Part shown: piece by piece, positions 34,623-43,308 of the stretch
Numbering within the stretch: position 1 is the stretch's first letter
Layout: every line of letters begins with the position of its first letter
Origin: WHSW01 sp963846165
GTDB taxonomy: Bacteria; Actinomycetota; Thermoleophilia; Solirubrobacterales; 70-9
Reading direction: 5' to 3'
NCBI GenBank assembly: GCA_963846165.1
Contig: CAWJUU010000005.1
Location: forward strand, 496,001-560,000
DNA length: 64,000 nucleotides
Made by a program: the position numbers and the translations under genes
The notes under the pieces: generated by a model
The model's database searches: none
What the model was told of the DNA's origin: nothing
What the model saw: the letters and a program-made list of their open reading frames with translations, nothing else

Positions 34623-34661
34623 TTAGTACCCGAGCGCGAACTTGGCGTCCTCGGACATCAT
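34623..34661 (-). pseudogene. Detached 3' end of a MIP18-family (DUF59) gene
   Basis: Encodes M-MMSEDAKFALGY-stop, the same twelve C-terminal residues as the intact gene at 37002-37298, with 29 of 36 bases identical. Upstream of it the similarity ends abruptly. This is what remains when an element integrates into the 3' end of a gene and brings its own replacement end. A terminator-like hairpin follows it, as expected for the original gene end. Confidence 0.6.
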
Positions 34662-34771
34662 CATCGCGGAGTCTCGTGGCACCTGGTTACCCCCCGTGTC
34701 GCGCTTTGTCCTCGTGTGCAGGAAAAACGCCCCGGACTGACCCCGTCATGCGGGAGCCGTGCCTAGACGCG

Positions 34772-34792
34772 GGGCTGCAATTTGGGCTGCAG
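34772..34792 (+). repeat. 21-bp direct repeat, left copy
   Basis: Two GGGCTGCA blocks separated by ATTT. It matches the copy at 36940-36960 at 20 of 21 positions, 2.17 kb apart in the same orientation. Could be an integrase arm or core site. Confidence 0.5.
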
Positions 34793-34817
34793 TCTTTGGC
34801 GGCATTACGATTCGCCC

Positions 34818-34964
34818 GTGGCAACCGAGACGGTTCGCGTAGAGATCGACCGCCAGCAGCGGCTCGATCGACACTGGCAGTCCTACCAGGACACGCTCGA
34901 GGCTCGGACTGGGCCGGGCCGACCCAGTCGGGGATACGCCATTGGTAGCGCCCGGCTGGCTTGA
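34818..34964 (+). CDS. Possible 48-aa protein, GTG start
   Basis: Reads MATETVRVEIDRQQRLDRHW then QSYQDTLEARTGPGRPSRGYA. Charged and helical, no membrane segment. Such tiny basic proteins are common in mobile elements, but there is no ribosome site and the family is not recognised. May be a chance frame. Confidence 0.25.
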   Translation: MATETVRVEIDRQQRLDRHWQSYQDTLEARTGPGRPSRGYAIGSARLA

Positions 34965-35007
34965 GGAGTAGAGTTCTGCGCGGGGCGAGCCGGGAAGACT
35001 GGTCGGC

Positions 35008-35727
35008 ATGGAGTTCGCCATGCCACCCGCCTTCCCACCACCACCGAGCGCCGACCCTCCCCAGCATCCAGCAACCCAAGTCGAGTGGGAGTACGCCGAA
35101 GCAACGCTCGGCCCCGCACATCCGCTCGTAGCCGTTCTCCACTCCTCCCAGACGGCCAAGGAGGGGGCTGTAGCCATCGGCGGGCTCCAAGCCGCCGACC
35201 TCATCGTGATGCTGGAGAACGCGCCACTCGCCCCGCCGCTGGCACTGGCGATCGCCTGCGTCGCCGTCCAGATCGCGCTCGGACTCCGGATTGCGTACCT
35301 CGCCTGGCGCAGGCGCGATATCTGCCGCCAGCTGATCATCGACGGCCGAGAGCAGCTCCCGCTGCCGGCGGTCGAGCGCGAGCTGCGACGGCTAGGAGCG
35401 CCCGGGTATCAGGCCGAACTCGCCCAATCGATCGACCGGCTCGCGGACGAGGCCACTCACACACGCTCCAGGCCGCTATTTACGCCCCAGATCTACCACC
35501 TCTGTGTACTGCGGGCCGTCGCGGCGGAGCTGCGCGAGATTGCGCGCCTGTTGCACAGCGGCAACGTGGCCGTGCGCGGCGTGGCCCACGTCGAATCGCT
35601 GCTGACCTCAGGCGAGTCCCCCCTCTACGGGGTCCAGGTTGACCTACTGCGCGACGAGCTCGGCCGCGCACGCTACTTCCTGGCCGGACTTCCCCTACCT
35701 CTACACGAAAGGAGATTCGAGCCATGA
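35008..35727 (+). CDS. Unrecognised membrane protein in the accessory element
   Basis: 239 residues. Proline-rich N-terminus (AMPPAFPPPPSADPPQHPA), one clear hydrophobic hairpin near residues 75-97 (APLAPPLALAIACVAVQIAL), then a long helical, charged cytoplasmic-type region (AVERELRRLGAPGYQAELA, AVAAELREIARLLHSG). The stop overlaps the start of a 31-residue membrane peptide (ATGA), so they form a pair. No family recognised. Confidence 0.5.
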   Translation: MEFAMPPAFPPPPSADPPQHPATQVEWEYAEATLGPAHPLVAVLHSSQTAKEGAVAIGGLQAADLIVMLENAPLAPPLALAIACVAVQIALGLRIAYLAWRRRDICRQLIIDGREQLPLPAVERELRRLGAPGYQAELAQSIDRLADEATHTRSRPLFTPQIYHLCVLRAVAAELREIARLLHSGNVAVRGVAHVESLLTSGESPLYGVQVDLLRDELGRARYFLAGLPLPLHERRFEP

Positions 35728-35819
35728 GCGATTCCGATAGGGACCTCAGGATCGGGTTTGGCGCGGTGGGTTTGTGTGTCGCCATCGCGCTGCTGATAGC
35801 CATCATCGCCAGCCTGTAG
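35724..35819 (+). CDS. 31-aa single-span membrane peptide
   Basis: MSDSDRDLRIGFGAVGLCVA then IALLIAIIASL: a charged head and one helix of about 20 residues. AAGGAG lies 10 bp before the ATG, and the start overlaps the preceding stop. A terminator hairpin follows. It resembles a phage-type accessory membrane peptide; role unknown. Confidence 0.5.
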   Translation: MSDSDRDLRIGFGAVGLCVAIALLIAIIASL

Positions 35820-35831
35820 AGCTGGCTTGCG

Positions 35832-35860
35832 GAGGGCGCGTGCCTTTGGGCCGCGCCCTC
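35832..35860 (+). terminator. Terminator hairpin after the two membrane genes
   Basis: GAGGGCGCG and CGCGCCCTC form a 9-bp perfect stem around an 11-nt loop, followed by TTCGGTTTCG. The weak T content suggests a GC-type intrinsic terminator. Confidence 0.55.
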
Positions 35861-35899
35861 TTCGGTTTCGAGGGCAAGCCGCCCGTGTAGAAACCGAGT

Positions 35900-36307
35900 T
35901 CAACTCGCCGGTGAGCGAGCGCGCCGACGCGCGAGCTCGTCGAGCACGTCGAGGCCGTCGGCGACGTGCGTCGCCGACCGCTTGTCGGCCTGGAACATGC
36001 GCCACCGTAAGCGCAGCGCCGTGACGCTGCCCGCTCGGCACGCGCGATCAACCAGGGCCACGAAGCCCGGACCGTCGAGCGGCTCGCGGGCGAGTCCGGC
36101 GAGCGCGGCCGCGCGCGCCGCGCGCGTGGCATCGACCGCCGCGGCAAACGGCCCGTACTTCGAGTCGGGATCGCGCCGACCCTTGTAGAGCCACGACTCG
36201 GCCGTGCGCCGTTTGACGCCAGCGTGCAGTGCCGCGTCGGCGAGCGATGCCCCCGCCTCAACCGCGGCCTGGAGCTCGGCGTAGGTGTCGTCGAATCTAT
36301 GACTCAC
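35900..36307 (-). CDS. Phage-type helix-turn-helix protein (terminase small subunit-like)
   Basis: 135 residues. N-terminal homeodomain-like HTH (ASLADAALHAGVKRRTAESW, about residues 20-39) followed by YKGRRDPDSKYGPFAAAVDA and an Ala/Arg helix, the arrangement of small DNA-recognition proteins such as phage terminase small subunits. No large terminase is nearby. It supports a mobile origin for 34.7-37.0 kb. Divergent from the protease gene, 77 bp apart. Confidence 0.6.
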   Translation of the reverse strand: MSHRFDDTYAELQAAVEAGASLADAALHAGVKRRTAESWLYKGRRDPDSKYGPFAAAVDATRAARAAALAGLAREPLDGPGFVALVDRACRAGSVTALRLRWRMFQADKRSATHVADGLDVLDELARRRARSPAS

Positions 36308-36384
36308 CTTGGATATCTACTCGCACGCGATCCCGGCGATGCAGGAGGACGCGGCGGAGAAGATCGCGGCGCTGCTCGAAGGGG

Positions 36385-37008
36385 ATGGACGTGTCTGACC
36401 GGCGCGCCGCAACCGCGCACCACGAGGCGGGGCACGCCGTCGCGCACTTCGTCCTGCGGCGGCGTATCGACCGAGTGACGATCGTGGAGGACGACGAGTC
36501 ATTTGGGCGCGTGTCCGGCCAAGTCGTGCCCGAGAACCTTGACTTCCTCGAGTACGGGCCCGCTACGCTCCGAGAGCTAAAGGCAGTCGAGGACGCGATC
36601 GTCGCGGGCCTCGCTGGTGCCGTGGCCGAATGTCGGTACACCGGAAAGCCCAAGAGTCCCGGCGCACGGGACGACGTGGCCCAAGTCTTTTCTCTGGCCG
36701 AGGCCGTGTGCAGCTCGCCGAGGACGACCCAGGCCTACGTCGACTATCTGAGCGTCGTCGCCGAGGAGATGATCGAGGCGAACCGGAACCTCGTTGAAGC
36801 TCTCGCCGCCGAACTGCTCGAGCGCGAGACGCTCTCGGGGCCGGCGACACGGCGCGTCCTGAAGGACGCCGTCCTGCGCTCGATGGACGAACCCCGTCAA
36901 GCGCTTTCTCGACCGCGCGGGCGCCAAGCCAAGCAGCTAGGGCTGCAGTTTGGGCTGCAGCGGCCGGTTCGCCGTCGCCGCAAACCGCATAGCCAAGCGG
37001 CTCAGTAG
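36385..37008 (+). CDS. Stand-alone M41-like zinc protease domain (HEAGH)
   Basis: 207 residues with HEAGHAVAHFVL at 13-24, the zinc-binding helix of FtsH-type (M41) peptidases, but no AAA ATPase and no membrane helix. GLAGAVAECRYTG followed by KSPGARDDVAQVFSLA resembles the helical region that carries the third zinc ligand (Asp) in FtsH. The C-terminal tail is basic (RRRRKPHSQAAQ) and runs over the 21-bp repeat and the end of the MIP18 gene. ATG 36385 has GAAGGGG just upstream; GTG 36391 is an alternative. Probable accessory gene of the element. Confidence 0.6.
   Translation: MDVSDRRAATAHHEAGHAVAHFVLRRRIDRVTIVEDDESFGRVSGQVVPENLDFLEYGPATLRELKAVEDAIVAGLAGAVAECRYTGKPKSPGARDDVAQVFSLAEAVCSSPRTTQAYVDYLSVVAEEMIEANRNLVEALAAELLERETLSGPATRRVLKDAVLRSMDEPRQALSRPRGRQAKQLGLQFGLQRPVRRRRKPHSQAAQ
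36940..36960 (+). repeat. 21-bp direct repeat, right copy
   Basis: Two GGGCTGCAG blocks separated by TTT, matching the left copy at 34772-34792. It lies inside the 3' part of the protease gene (encoding GLQFGLQ), 42 bp from the MIP18 stop. Confidence 0.5.
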
Positions 37009-37298
37009 CCCAAAGCGAACTTCGCGTCCTCGCTCATCATCTCCGGGGACCATGGCGGGTCGAAGATCATCTTCGGGTGGACCTTGTCCACTCCCTCTAG
37101 ATCGCCGACGAACTCGCGCATCTGCTCTGAGACTTGCGGCCCGATCGGGCACGCGGGCGTTGTGAGGGTGAAGGTCACAAACACCTCCGGGCCCTCGACC
37201 TCGACGTCGTAGACGAGTCCGAGAGAGACGAAGTCGAGACCGAGCTCGGGGTCGATTACCTCCTCGAGCGCCTCGTAGACATCCTCTTCCGTGGGCAT
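37002..37298 (-). CDS. MIP18/DUF59-family iron-sulfur assembly protein
   Basis: 98 residues from ATG 37298 (MPTEEDVYEALEEVIDPELG); a GTG at 37316 would add six. Family marks are the DPELGLDFVSLGLVYDVEVE segment and TLTTPACPIGPQVSEQMR with the reactive Cys. Members help load Fe-S clusters (SufT/PaaD-like). The last twelve residues are duplicated at 34623, and this 3' end may have been supplied by the integrated element. Convergent with the protease gene (7-bp overlap). Confidence 0.85.
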   Translation of the reverse strand: MPTEEDVYEALEEVIDPELGLDFVSLGLVYDVEVEGPEVFVTFTLTTPACPIGPQVSEQMREFVGDLEGVDKVHPKMIFDPPWSPEMMSEDAKFALGY

Positions 37299-37339
37299 GT
37301 GAAGATCGTAGAGCACGCGGTTTCGTAGCCTGTCGGCAG

Positions 37340-37849
37340 ATGGGCATCGTGCTCCTTTTCCTCTTCCTCGCCCTGCCGATCGCGGAGATCTACGTGATCA
37401 TCCAGGTGGGCGGTGCGATCGGTGTCTGGCCGACACTGGCGCTGCTGATCCTCGACGGGTTCGTCGGCGCAGCGCTCGCGCGCTCGCAGGGCCGCGCCGC
37501 CTGGGATCGCTTCAACCGAGCCCTCGCCGAGGGGCGGGTGCCGGCCCGCGAGACCTTCGACGGAGCGATGATCATCCTCGGCGGGGCGCTGCTGCTCACC
37601 CCCGGCTTCATCACCGACATCGTCGGCTTCCTGCTCCTGATCCCGCCCACGCGCGACATCCTGCGCGCCCTGACCGCGCGCCTGGCGCGGCGCCGGGTCA
37701 CCTTCGCCTGGCGGGTCGCGGCGCCGCCCCCGGGATCCGCCGCCGGGCCGCGCCGCCCGCAAGAGCGTGGCTACGACTACGAGGGCACCGCGCGTGAGGT
37801 GACCGACCCGGAGGCCGAGCTGCCGGAAGCGGATCGCAATGAGCACTGA
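37340..37849 (+). CDS. fxsA: FxsA-family membrane protein
   Basis: 169 residues: about four helices beginning MGIVLLFLFLALPIAEIYVI, with the family-typical VGGAIGVWPTLALLILDGFVGA-type helix pair and MIILGGALLLTPGFITDIVG, then a hydrophilic tail (RRPQERGYDYEGTAREVT). E. coli FxsA can relieve phage F exclusion (known); its general role is unclear. Overlaps the next gene by 11 bp and is divergent from the MIP18 gene. Confidence 0.85.
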   Translation: MGIVLLFLFLALPIAEIYVIIQVGGAIGVWPTLALLILDGFVGAALARSQGRAAWDRFNRALAEGRVPARETFDGAMIILGGALLLTPGFITDIVGFLLLIPPTRDILRALTARLARRRVTFAWRVAAPPPGSAAGPRRPQERGYDYEGTAREVTDPEAELPEADRNEH

Positions 37850-38360
37850 CGCGCTGGCGATCGAGTTCACGGACCCGAGCGGCGACGCGCTGCGGATCGA
37901 GTGGCGCACCGACGCGCTTGCCGCGCTCGACCCGGGCTCACCGGGGCAGGAGCCGGCATGGCGGCTTGGCGGCGAGCTCGACTGGGACGAGGTCGAGGCG
38001 TTGCGGGTGATCTCCGCACGGCTCGAGGACGGGCGCCTGATCGCGGTCGCCGCGCTGCGCCCGGCGGGCGCAGTGGGGCACGGTGAGGAGATCGTCTTGG
38101 GCGCGCTCGGCGACGCCGAGTCGTTCGACCAACTCGACGATGCCCTGTTCTCGACCGAGTACGGGCCCGACGAGCTGCCGCGCCGGGTCGGGCTCGAGCT
38201 CTACCGCGAGAACGGCGGGCTGCCCGTGCGGATCGCGGGCGACGCAGTCGGTGTCGCGCGCTCGTCGGAGGGTGGGGTCGAGCGGGTTTCATCGGCGCTC
38301 GCGCTGCGTGCGACCGGCGACGCGGGCGTCGGGGTGCTCGACGTGCTCCGGCGCTCGTGA
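37839..38360 (+). CDS. Hypothetical protein, fxsA-linked
   Basis: 173 residues beginning MSTDALAIEFTDPSGDALRI. Beta-rich first half (AWRLGGELDWDEVEALRV, GRLIAVAALRPAG), then EEIVLGALGDAESFDQLDD and VGLELYRENGGLPVRIAGDA. No signal peptide or membrane helix. Overlaps both neighbours by a few bases, so it is the middle gene of an fxsA-hypothetical-HAD operon. Family not recognised. Confidence 0.65.
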   Translation: MSTDALAIEFTDPSGDALRIEWRTDALAALDPGSPGQEPAWRLGGELDWDEVEALRVISARLEDGRLIAVAALRPAGAVGHGEEIVLGALGDAESFDQLDDALFSTEYGPDELPRRVGLELYRENGGLPVRIAGDAVGVARSSEGGVERVSSALALRATGDAGVGVLDVLRRS

Positions 38361-38992
38361 TCCGCGCCGTGATCTCGGACTTCGGCGGCGTGCTGACGAC
38401 GCCGTTGATCGGCTCGTTCGCCGCCTTTCAGGACCAGACCGGGATCTCGGCCGAGTCCCTGGGTCGGGCGATGCAGTCGATCGCGGAACACGACGGCGCG
38501 CACCCGCTTTATGAGCTCGAGACCGGCCGCATGACCGAGGCTCAGTTCCTCGACCGGGTCCGCACAGCGCTCGAGCCCGAGCTCGGCCACCGGCCCGAGA
38601 TGCACAGCTTTCGCGAGATCTACTTCGAGGCGCTGGAGCCGAACGAGCCGATGATCGAGCTCATGCGCGACGTCAGGCGGCGCGGCTACAGGATGGCGCT
38701 GCTGACCAACAACGTGCGCGAATGGGAGCCGCTTTGGCGCGCCCTGATGCCCGTCGACGAGGTCTTCGAGCTCGTCGTCGACTCGGCCTTCGTCGGGATG
38801 CGCAAGCCCGACCGGCCGATCTACGAGCTCACCGTCGAGCGGCTCGGGAACGGGATCACGCCGGCCGAGTGCCTGTTCGTCGACGACGTGGCGGTCAACA
38901 TCGAGGCCGCGCGAGAGCTCGGGATGGCGGCGGTCCACTTCCGGTCCAACGACCAGGCGATCGGCGAGGTGGAGGCCGTACTCAGCGATTGA
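38357..38992 (+). CDS. HAD-superfamily hydrolase
   Basis: 211 residues, GTG start overlapping the previous stop. Motif I is ISDFGGVLTTP: the second Asp of DxD is Gly, as in the epoxide-hydrolase N-domain/Acad10-like group. Motif II is ALLTNNVREW, motif III the Lys in GMRKPDRPIY, motif IV LFVDDVAVNIEAA. The helical cap lies between I and II. With Gly at the usual acid/base position, phosphatase activity may be weak; substrate unknown. Confidence 0.8.
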   Translation: MIRAVISDFGGVLTTPLIGSFAAFQDQTGISAESLGRAMQSIAEHDGAHPLYELETGRMTEAQFLDRVRTALEPELGHRPEMHSFREIYFEALEPNEPMIELMRDVRRRGYRMALLTNNVREWEPLWRALMPVDEVFELVVDSAFVGMRKPDRPIYELTVERLGNGITPAECLFVDDVAVNIEAARELGMAAVHFRSNDQAIGEVEAVLSD

Positions 38993-39036
38993 GCCAAACC
39001 GTCGCGTGCGCAGCTGGGCGGCGTTACGGTAGTCGG

Positions 39037-39759
39037 GTGAAGCGCGACGCCGCGGTCGCGGCGGTCTTCAAGCCCGTTCGCCCACCGACCACCTTCGAGG
39101 AGACCGTCGAGCGGCTTGGGACGGCGATCCGCACCGGGCTGCTCGCCCCGGGATCCAAGCTTCCGGCCGAGCGTCAGCTCGCGGGGGAGCTGAGGATCTC
39201 GCGCTCGACCCTGCGCCAAGCGCTCACGACCCTGGTCCAGTCGGGCCATCTGACCTCGGTCCGCGGCCGCAGCGGAGGCACCTTCGTCGCCGAGAAGCCG
39301 CCGCTCTCCGAACACGATCCGGAGCCGTTCGGCGACGACTCCTGGGCGGTGCTCGACCAGCGGGTGGCGATCGAGGCCGGCGCCGTGCTGCTTGCCGCCG
39401 AACGCGCCGAGGGCCCCGAGCTCGACGCGCTCGATCTGCTGGTCGAGCGGATGGCGAAGGCCGGCGACTTCTCCGTCTACAGGCGCGCCGACATCCGCTT
39501 CCACATCGGCGTTGCCGAGGCGGCGCGCTCGCCGCGCCTGGTCACCGCGATGACCGACGTCCAGGGTCAGATGAGCCAGCTGATCGGCCGCATCCCGCAC
39601 CCCGAGGAGGTCCTGACCCAGTCCAACGCCCAGCACCGCAAGCTCGTCGCCCTGCTGCGCGCCGGCGACGCGGACCATGCCGTGCCCCTGATGCGCCAGC
39701 ACATTCTCGGCACCGAGCACATCCTCGCCGCCTACGTCGGCCGCCCCTGGGACGGATAG
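39037..39759 (+). CDS. FadR/GntR-family transcriptional regulator
   Basis: 240 residues from GTG. N-terminal winged helix: AIRTGLLAPGSKLPAERQLA and ISRSTLRQALTTLVQSGHLT, then the FadR-type helical FCD domain with metal ligands in RADIRFHIGVAEAA and NAQHRKLVALLRAGD. It lies tail to tail with the dehydrogenase gene at 39.8-42.3 kb, so it probably controls the adjacent catabolic cluster; the effector is unknown. Confidence 0.85.
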   Translation: MKRDAAVAAVFKPVRPPTTFEETVERLGTAIRTGLLAPGSKLPAERQLAGELRISRSTLRQALTTLVQSGHLTSVRGRSGGTFVAEKPPLSEHDPEPFGDDSWAVLDQRVAIEAGAVLLAAERAEGPELDALDLLVERMAKAGDFSVYRRADIRFHIGVAEAARSPRLVTAMTDVQGQMSQLIGRIPHPEEVLTQSNAQHRKLVALLRAGDADHAVPLMRQHILGTEHILAAYVGRPWDG

Positions 39760-39801
39760 GGCTCGGGCCGCTCGCGGTGCGACTCGGCGTTGCGGCGCGG
39801 C

Positions 39802-42283
39802 TCAGGCCCGGATCCGCTCGCCCTTGGGGTCGAGGAGCGGCTCCTTCGCGAGCTCGCCGCACGATCCACTCGCCGAAGATCTCGACCTCTCTCGACCTCG
39901 GTCCCGGGCTCGGCGTGCTCGGGCGGCAGATAGGCGTAGGCGATCGAGCGCCCGACGGTGTAGCCGTAGCCGCCGGTGGTGACTCGGCCCGCGATCTTGC
40001 CGCCAATCCGCACGGGTTCGTTGCCGAGCGCGACCGAGCGCGGATCGGCGAGGGTGAGGCAGCAGAGCTTCGTCCGTGGACCGCGCTCGGAGGCCTCGGC
40101 CAGCGCCTCGCGGCCGATGAAGCCGCCCTCCTTGTCGAGCTTGACGCAGAAGCCGACCCCGCCCTCATAGGGGGTCTCGTCGGGGGTGATGTCGGCGCCC
40201 CAGACGCGGTAGCCCTTCTCGAGCCGCAGCGAGTCGATCGCCCGGTAGCCGCCGGCGACGATCCCGTGGGCCTCGCCCGCCTCCCAGAGCGTCCTCCAGA
40301 GACCGAGCCCGTACTCGGTCGGGCAGTAGATCTCCCAGCCGAGCTCGCCGACGTAGGTCACCCGGAGCGCCCGCACCGGCACGCTGCCGATCGTGATCTC
40401 GGCCGCCGACATGTAGGGGAAGGAGTCGTTGGAGAGCGTCGGCCGGGATCAGCGGCGCGAGCACGTCGCGGGCCCGCGGGCCCCAGATCCCGAAGCAGGC
40501 CCAGGCGGAGGTGACGTCGCGCACCTGCGCGCTTCCGTCCTCGGGCAGATGCTTGCGGATCCACTCGCGGTCGTGGTTGCCGAACGCCGTCCCGGTGACG
40601 ATCTGGAACAGCTCCTCGCCCAGCCGCGCGACGGTGAAGTCGCACTCGATCCCGCCGCGGCGGTTGAGCATCTGCGTGTAGGTGATCCGGCCGACGTCGC
40701 GGGCGACCCGGTTGTCGCAAAGCCGCTCGAGCAGCTCCGCCGCACCCAGCCCGGTGATCTCCAGCTTCGCGAACGAGGACTCGTCGAAGATCGCGACGGC
40801 CTCGCGGGTCGCGAGGTGCTCGGCGCCGATCGCGGGCGACCAGTGCTGGCCCGCCCAACCGCGCGGGCGCAGCGACTCGTCGCCGGCCGCGGCGTTGCGC
40901 TCGTACCAGTTGACCCGCTCCCATCCCGACTTCTCGCCGAAGGCGGCGTCGTGCTCAGCGTGCCAGGCGTTCGCGGGCGAGACCCGTAGCGGCCGCCCGG
41001 CGCTGCGCTCGTGGTTTGGGTAGCGGATGTCGTAGTAGGTCTCATACGTCTCGCGGATCCGCGCATGCGTATAGGCGGGCGATCGGTACTGGGCGCCGAA
41101 GCGGCGCACGTCCATCTCCCAGAGGTCGAGGCTGGGCTCGCCCTCGGCGATCCACTCGGCGATCACCCGGCCGATCCCGCCGGCGCCGGCGAGCCCGTGG
41201 GCGCAGAACCCGGCGGCGACGAAGAAGCCGCGCACCTCGGACTCGCCGAGGCAGAACTCGTTGTCGGGCGTGAACGCCTCGGGGCCGTTGATCAGCTTCG
41301 TCACCTTGATCTCGTCCATCGCCGGCACGCGGCGCTTCGAGTTCTCGATGATCTCGGCGAAGCGGTCGAAGTCGTCCTCGAGCAGGCGGCCGTTGAAATC
41401 GTGCGGGATCCGGTCGAGGCCGCCGGTGCCGTCGGGGAGGAAGGCCGGCTCGCTCTCGCGCTCATAGCCGCCCATCACCAGGCCGCCGCCGTCCTCGCGG
41501 AAGTAGATCAGCAGGTCGGGGTCGCGCAGCGTCGGCAGTCGCCCCTCGGCGGCATGGTCGCGAAACGGCTGCGTGACCAGGTACTGATGCGACATCGGGA
41601 TCATCGGCACTCGCAGCCCGGCCATGCGCCCGATCTCGGCCGCGTACATGCCGCCGGCGTTGACCACCACCTCGGCTTCGATCCGGCCCTTCTCCGTCTC
41701 GACCGCCCGCACGCGGCCGTCGGCGACCTCGATCCCGGTCACGCGGGTGTTCTGGAACACGTTCAGGTCGCCCTCGCGGCGGGCGACGTCGGCGAGCGCG
41801 AAGGTGAGCTGCGACGGGGTCGAGATAGCCGTCGGTAGGAAGCCAGGCGGCGCCGAGCACCCCCTCGGTCGACATCAGCGGGAACTTCTGCTTCGCCTCC
41901 TCGGCCGAGATCAGCTCGAGCGGCAGCCCGAAGGTCTTCGCCCAGCCCGCCTGGCGACGCAGCTCCTCCATCCGCTCCTCGCTCGAGGCGAGCCGGATCC
42001 CGCCGCACTCGACCCAGCCGGGGTCGAGCTCGGACTCGGTCGCGAGCCCGCGGTAGACCTCGACCGAGTGCATCATCATCTTCGTCAGCGAGACCGAGCC
42101 GCGGAGCTGGCCGACGAGCCCGGCGGAATGGAAGGTCGAGCCCGAGGTGAGCTCGGCGCGCTCGACGAGGACGACGTCGTCGTAGCCGAGCTTCGCGAGG
42201 TGGTAGGCGATCGAGGCCCCGCCGACGCCGCCGCCGATGATCACGCAACGAGCGGCGTCGGGCAGCTCAGCCCGCGGGCTCAC
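39802..42283 (-). CDS. Dimethylglycine/sarcosine dehydrogenase-like FAD-GcvT fusion, about four frameshifts
   Basis: About 827 residues joined. N-terminal FAD domain (DAO fold): CVIIGGGVGGASIAYHLA, ELTSGSTFHSAGLVGQLRGS; middle QYLVTQPFRDH and YFREDGGGLVMGGYE; then a GcvT-type folate-binding C-terminal half (SFAKLEITGLGAAELLERLC, TYVGELGWEIYCPTEYG, ITPDETPYEGGVGFCV). It would demethylate an N-methylated amine to tetrahydrofolate. Frame changes near 41825, 40437, 39895 and 39862. The last residues LLDPKGERIRA end at 39802. It overlaps the choline-kinase-like gene by 17 bp. Confidence 0.78.
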
Positions 42284-43187
42284 GCGCCTCGGTCAGCCAG
42301 GTGTCGAAGCGCGGGTCGGCAGCGGTCTCGAGCAGGCGGTCGAAGTGGCGGCTTGCGTAGTCGCCGAAATCGAAGTCGAGCTCGGAGACCACGCCCTGGA
42401 CCACGCCCCACATCGCCTCGCGAAAGTCGGACATGAACCGCATCAGGCGCAGCGCCGCGAGTCGCCGCGGCGTCGCCGGCTCGCCGAAGTAGTCGCCGAG
42501 CAGCTCCTCCTCGGCGCCCTCGCCGAGCTCGTTGTTGACGGCGAAGTTGGCGAGGTCGAAGTAGCGGTCACCCATCCCCGCGTACTCCCAGTCGACGATC
42601 CAGAGCTGGCCGGCCCCGCCGTCCCCCGCCGGCGTCCCGCGGATGAAGTTGGCAGCGAGGAGATCGTTGTGGCACGGCACCGGGTCGTGCTCGGGGTCGG
42701 TGAGCGCGGCCTCGATCGCCTGCGCCCGTTCGTGCGCCCTCGCGTAGGCGTCGGGCGGCTTTCCTCCGCGCCCGATCGCCGTCTCGGCGTAGGTCTCGAC
42801 GATCCGGAACGAGTCGAACTCGGCGGGCAGCGGCTCGTCGAGCTCGTGGTAGGCGCGCAGCGAGCGCGCCACCTCGACCCGCACCGAGGGCTCGCGCAGC
42901 TCGCTCGACTCCATCCCACGGCCCTCGACGAACACGGTCACGATCGCCTGCGGCTCGGCGAGCATCGCCGCAACCCGGGGCGCGATCCCGACGCTGGCCG
43001 CGCGCTCGTTGGCGATCCGCTCGGCCTCGCGGTCGATCTCGAGCAGGTTCGTGTCCTTTCCCGGAACCCGGATCACGTACTCGGTGCCTGCGAACCGAGC
43101 GCGGAAATTGCGGTTCGTTATGCCCCCTTCGAGCGGCTCCGCGACCCCCTCGGGCTGCTCCAAGGACGTCCGCAAGCTGCTGGACAA
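42267..43187 (-). CDS. Choline/ethanolamine kinase-like aminoglycoside-phosphotransferase-fold protein
   Basis: 306 residues, TTG start. Protein-kinase-like fold: GGITNRNFRA loop, EYVIRVPG with the ATP-binding Lys region degenerate, catalytic loop CHNDLLAANF and metal site IVDWEYAGMGDRYFDLANF, the LicA/choline kinase pattern. It would phosphorylate an amino alcohol such as choline or ethanolamine. Upstream of the DMG dehydrogenase-like gene in one operon (17-bp overlap), and divergent from the permease, so the cluster may handle a choline- or ethanolamine-derived substrate. Confidence 0.78.
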   Translation of the reverse strand: MSSSLRTSLEQPEGVAEPLEGGITNRNFRARFAGTEYVIRVPGKDTNLLEIDREAERIANERAASVGIAPRVAAMLAEPQAIVTVFVEGRGMESSELREPSVRVEVARSLRAYHELDEPLPAEFDSFRIVETYAETAIGRGGKPPDAYARAHERAQAIEAALTDPEHDPVPCHNDLLAANFIRGTPAGDGGAGQLWIVDWEYAGMGDRYFDLANFAVNNELGEGAEEELLGDYFGEPATPRRLAALRLMRFMSDFREAMWGVVQGVVSELDFDFGDYASRHFDRLLETAADPRFDTWLTEAREPAG

Positions 43188-43308
43188 TCTGTACCAGATC
43201 GTCCGCGGGACTTGACTCGCGTCCGCTGTTCGGGAATAGGCTCGCGTTCGTCCATAGGTCGGTCCGTCACACCTTTTACCTGAATGCCGGCCCAGAGGGG
43301 AGTCACGA

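Larger units (their letters stand above)
34662..37001. mobile_element. Probable small integrated element at the MIP18 3' end
   Basis: About 2.3 kb bounded by the detached MIP18 3' end (34623-34661) and the intact MIP18 gene end (37002). It carries a small membrane protein, a phage-type HTH protein, a stand-alone HExxH-like protease and an unrecognised protein, and a 21-bp direct repeat near each end (34772 and 36940). No integrase, replication gene or capsid gene is seen, so it would be a remnant or a satellite needing help. The stretch 34405-35007 otherwise holds no convincing large gene. Confidence 0.5.

Noticed and set aside
34543..34625. A tRNA gene as the integration target
   Set aside because: GGTTCGATTAG looks like a T-arm, but no cloverleaf can be folded around it and no acceptor stem pairs.
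36385..37008. Full FtsH protease
   Set aside because: No AAA module and no membrane helices; only the peptidase-like domain is present.
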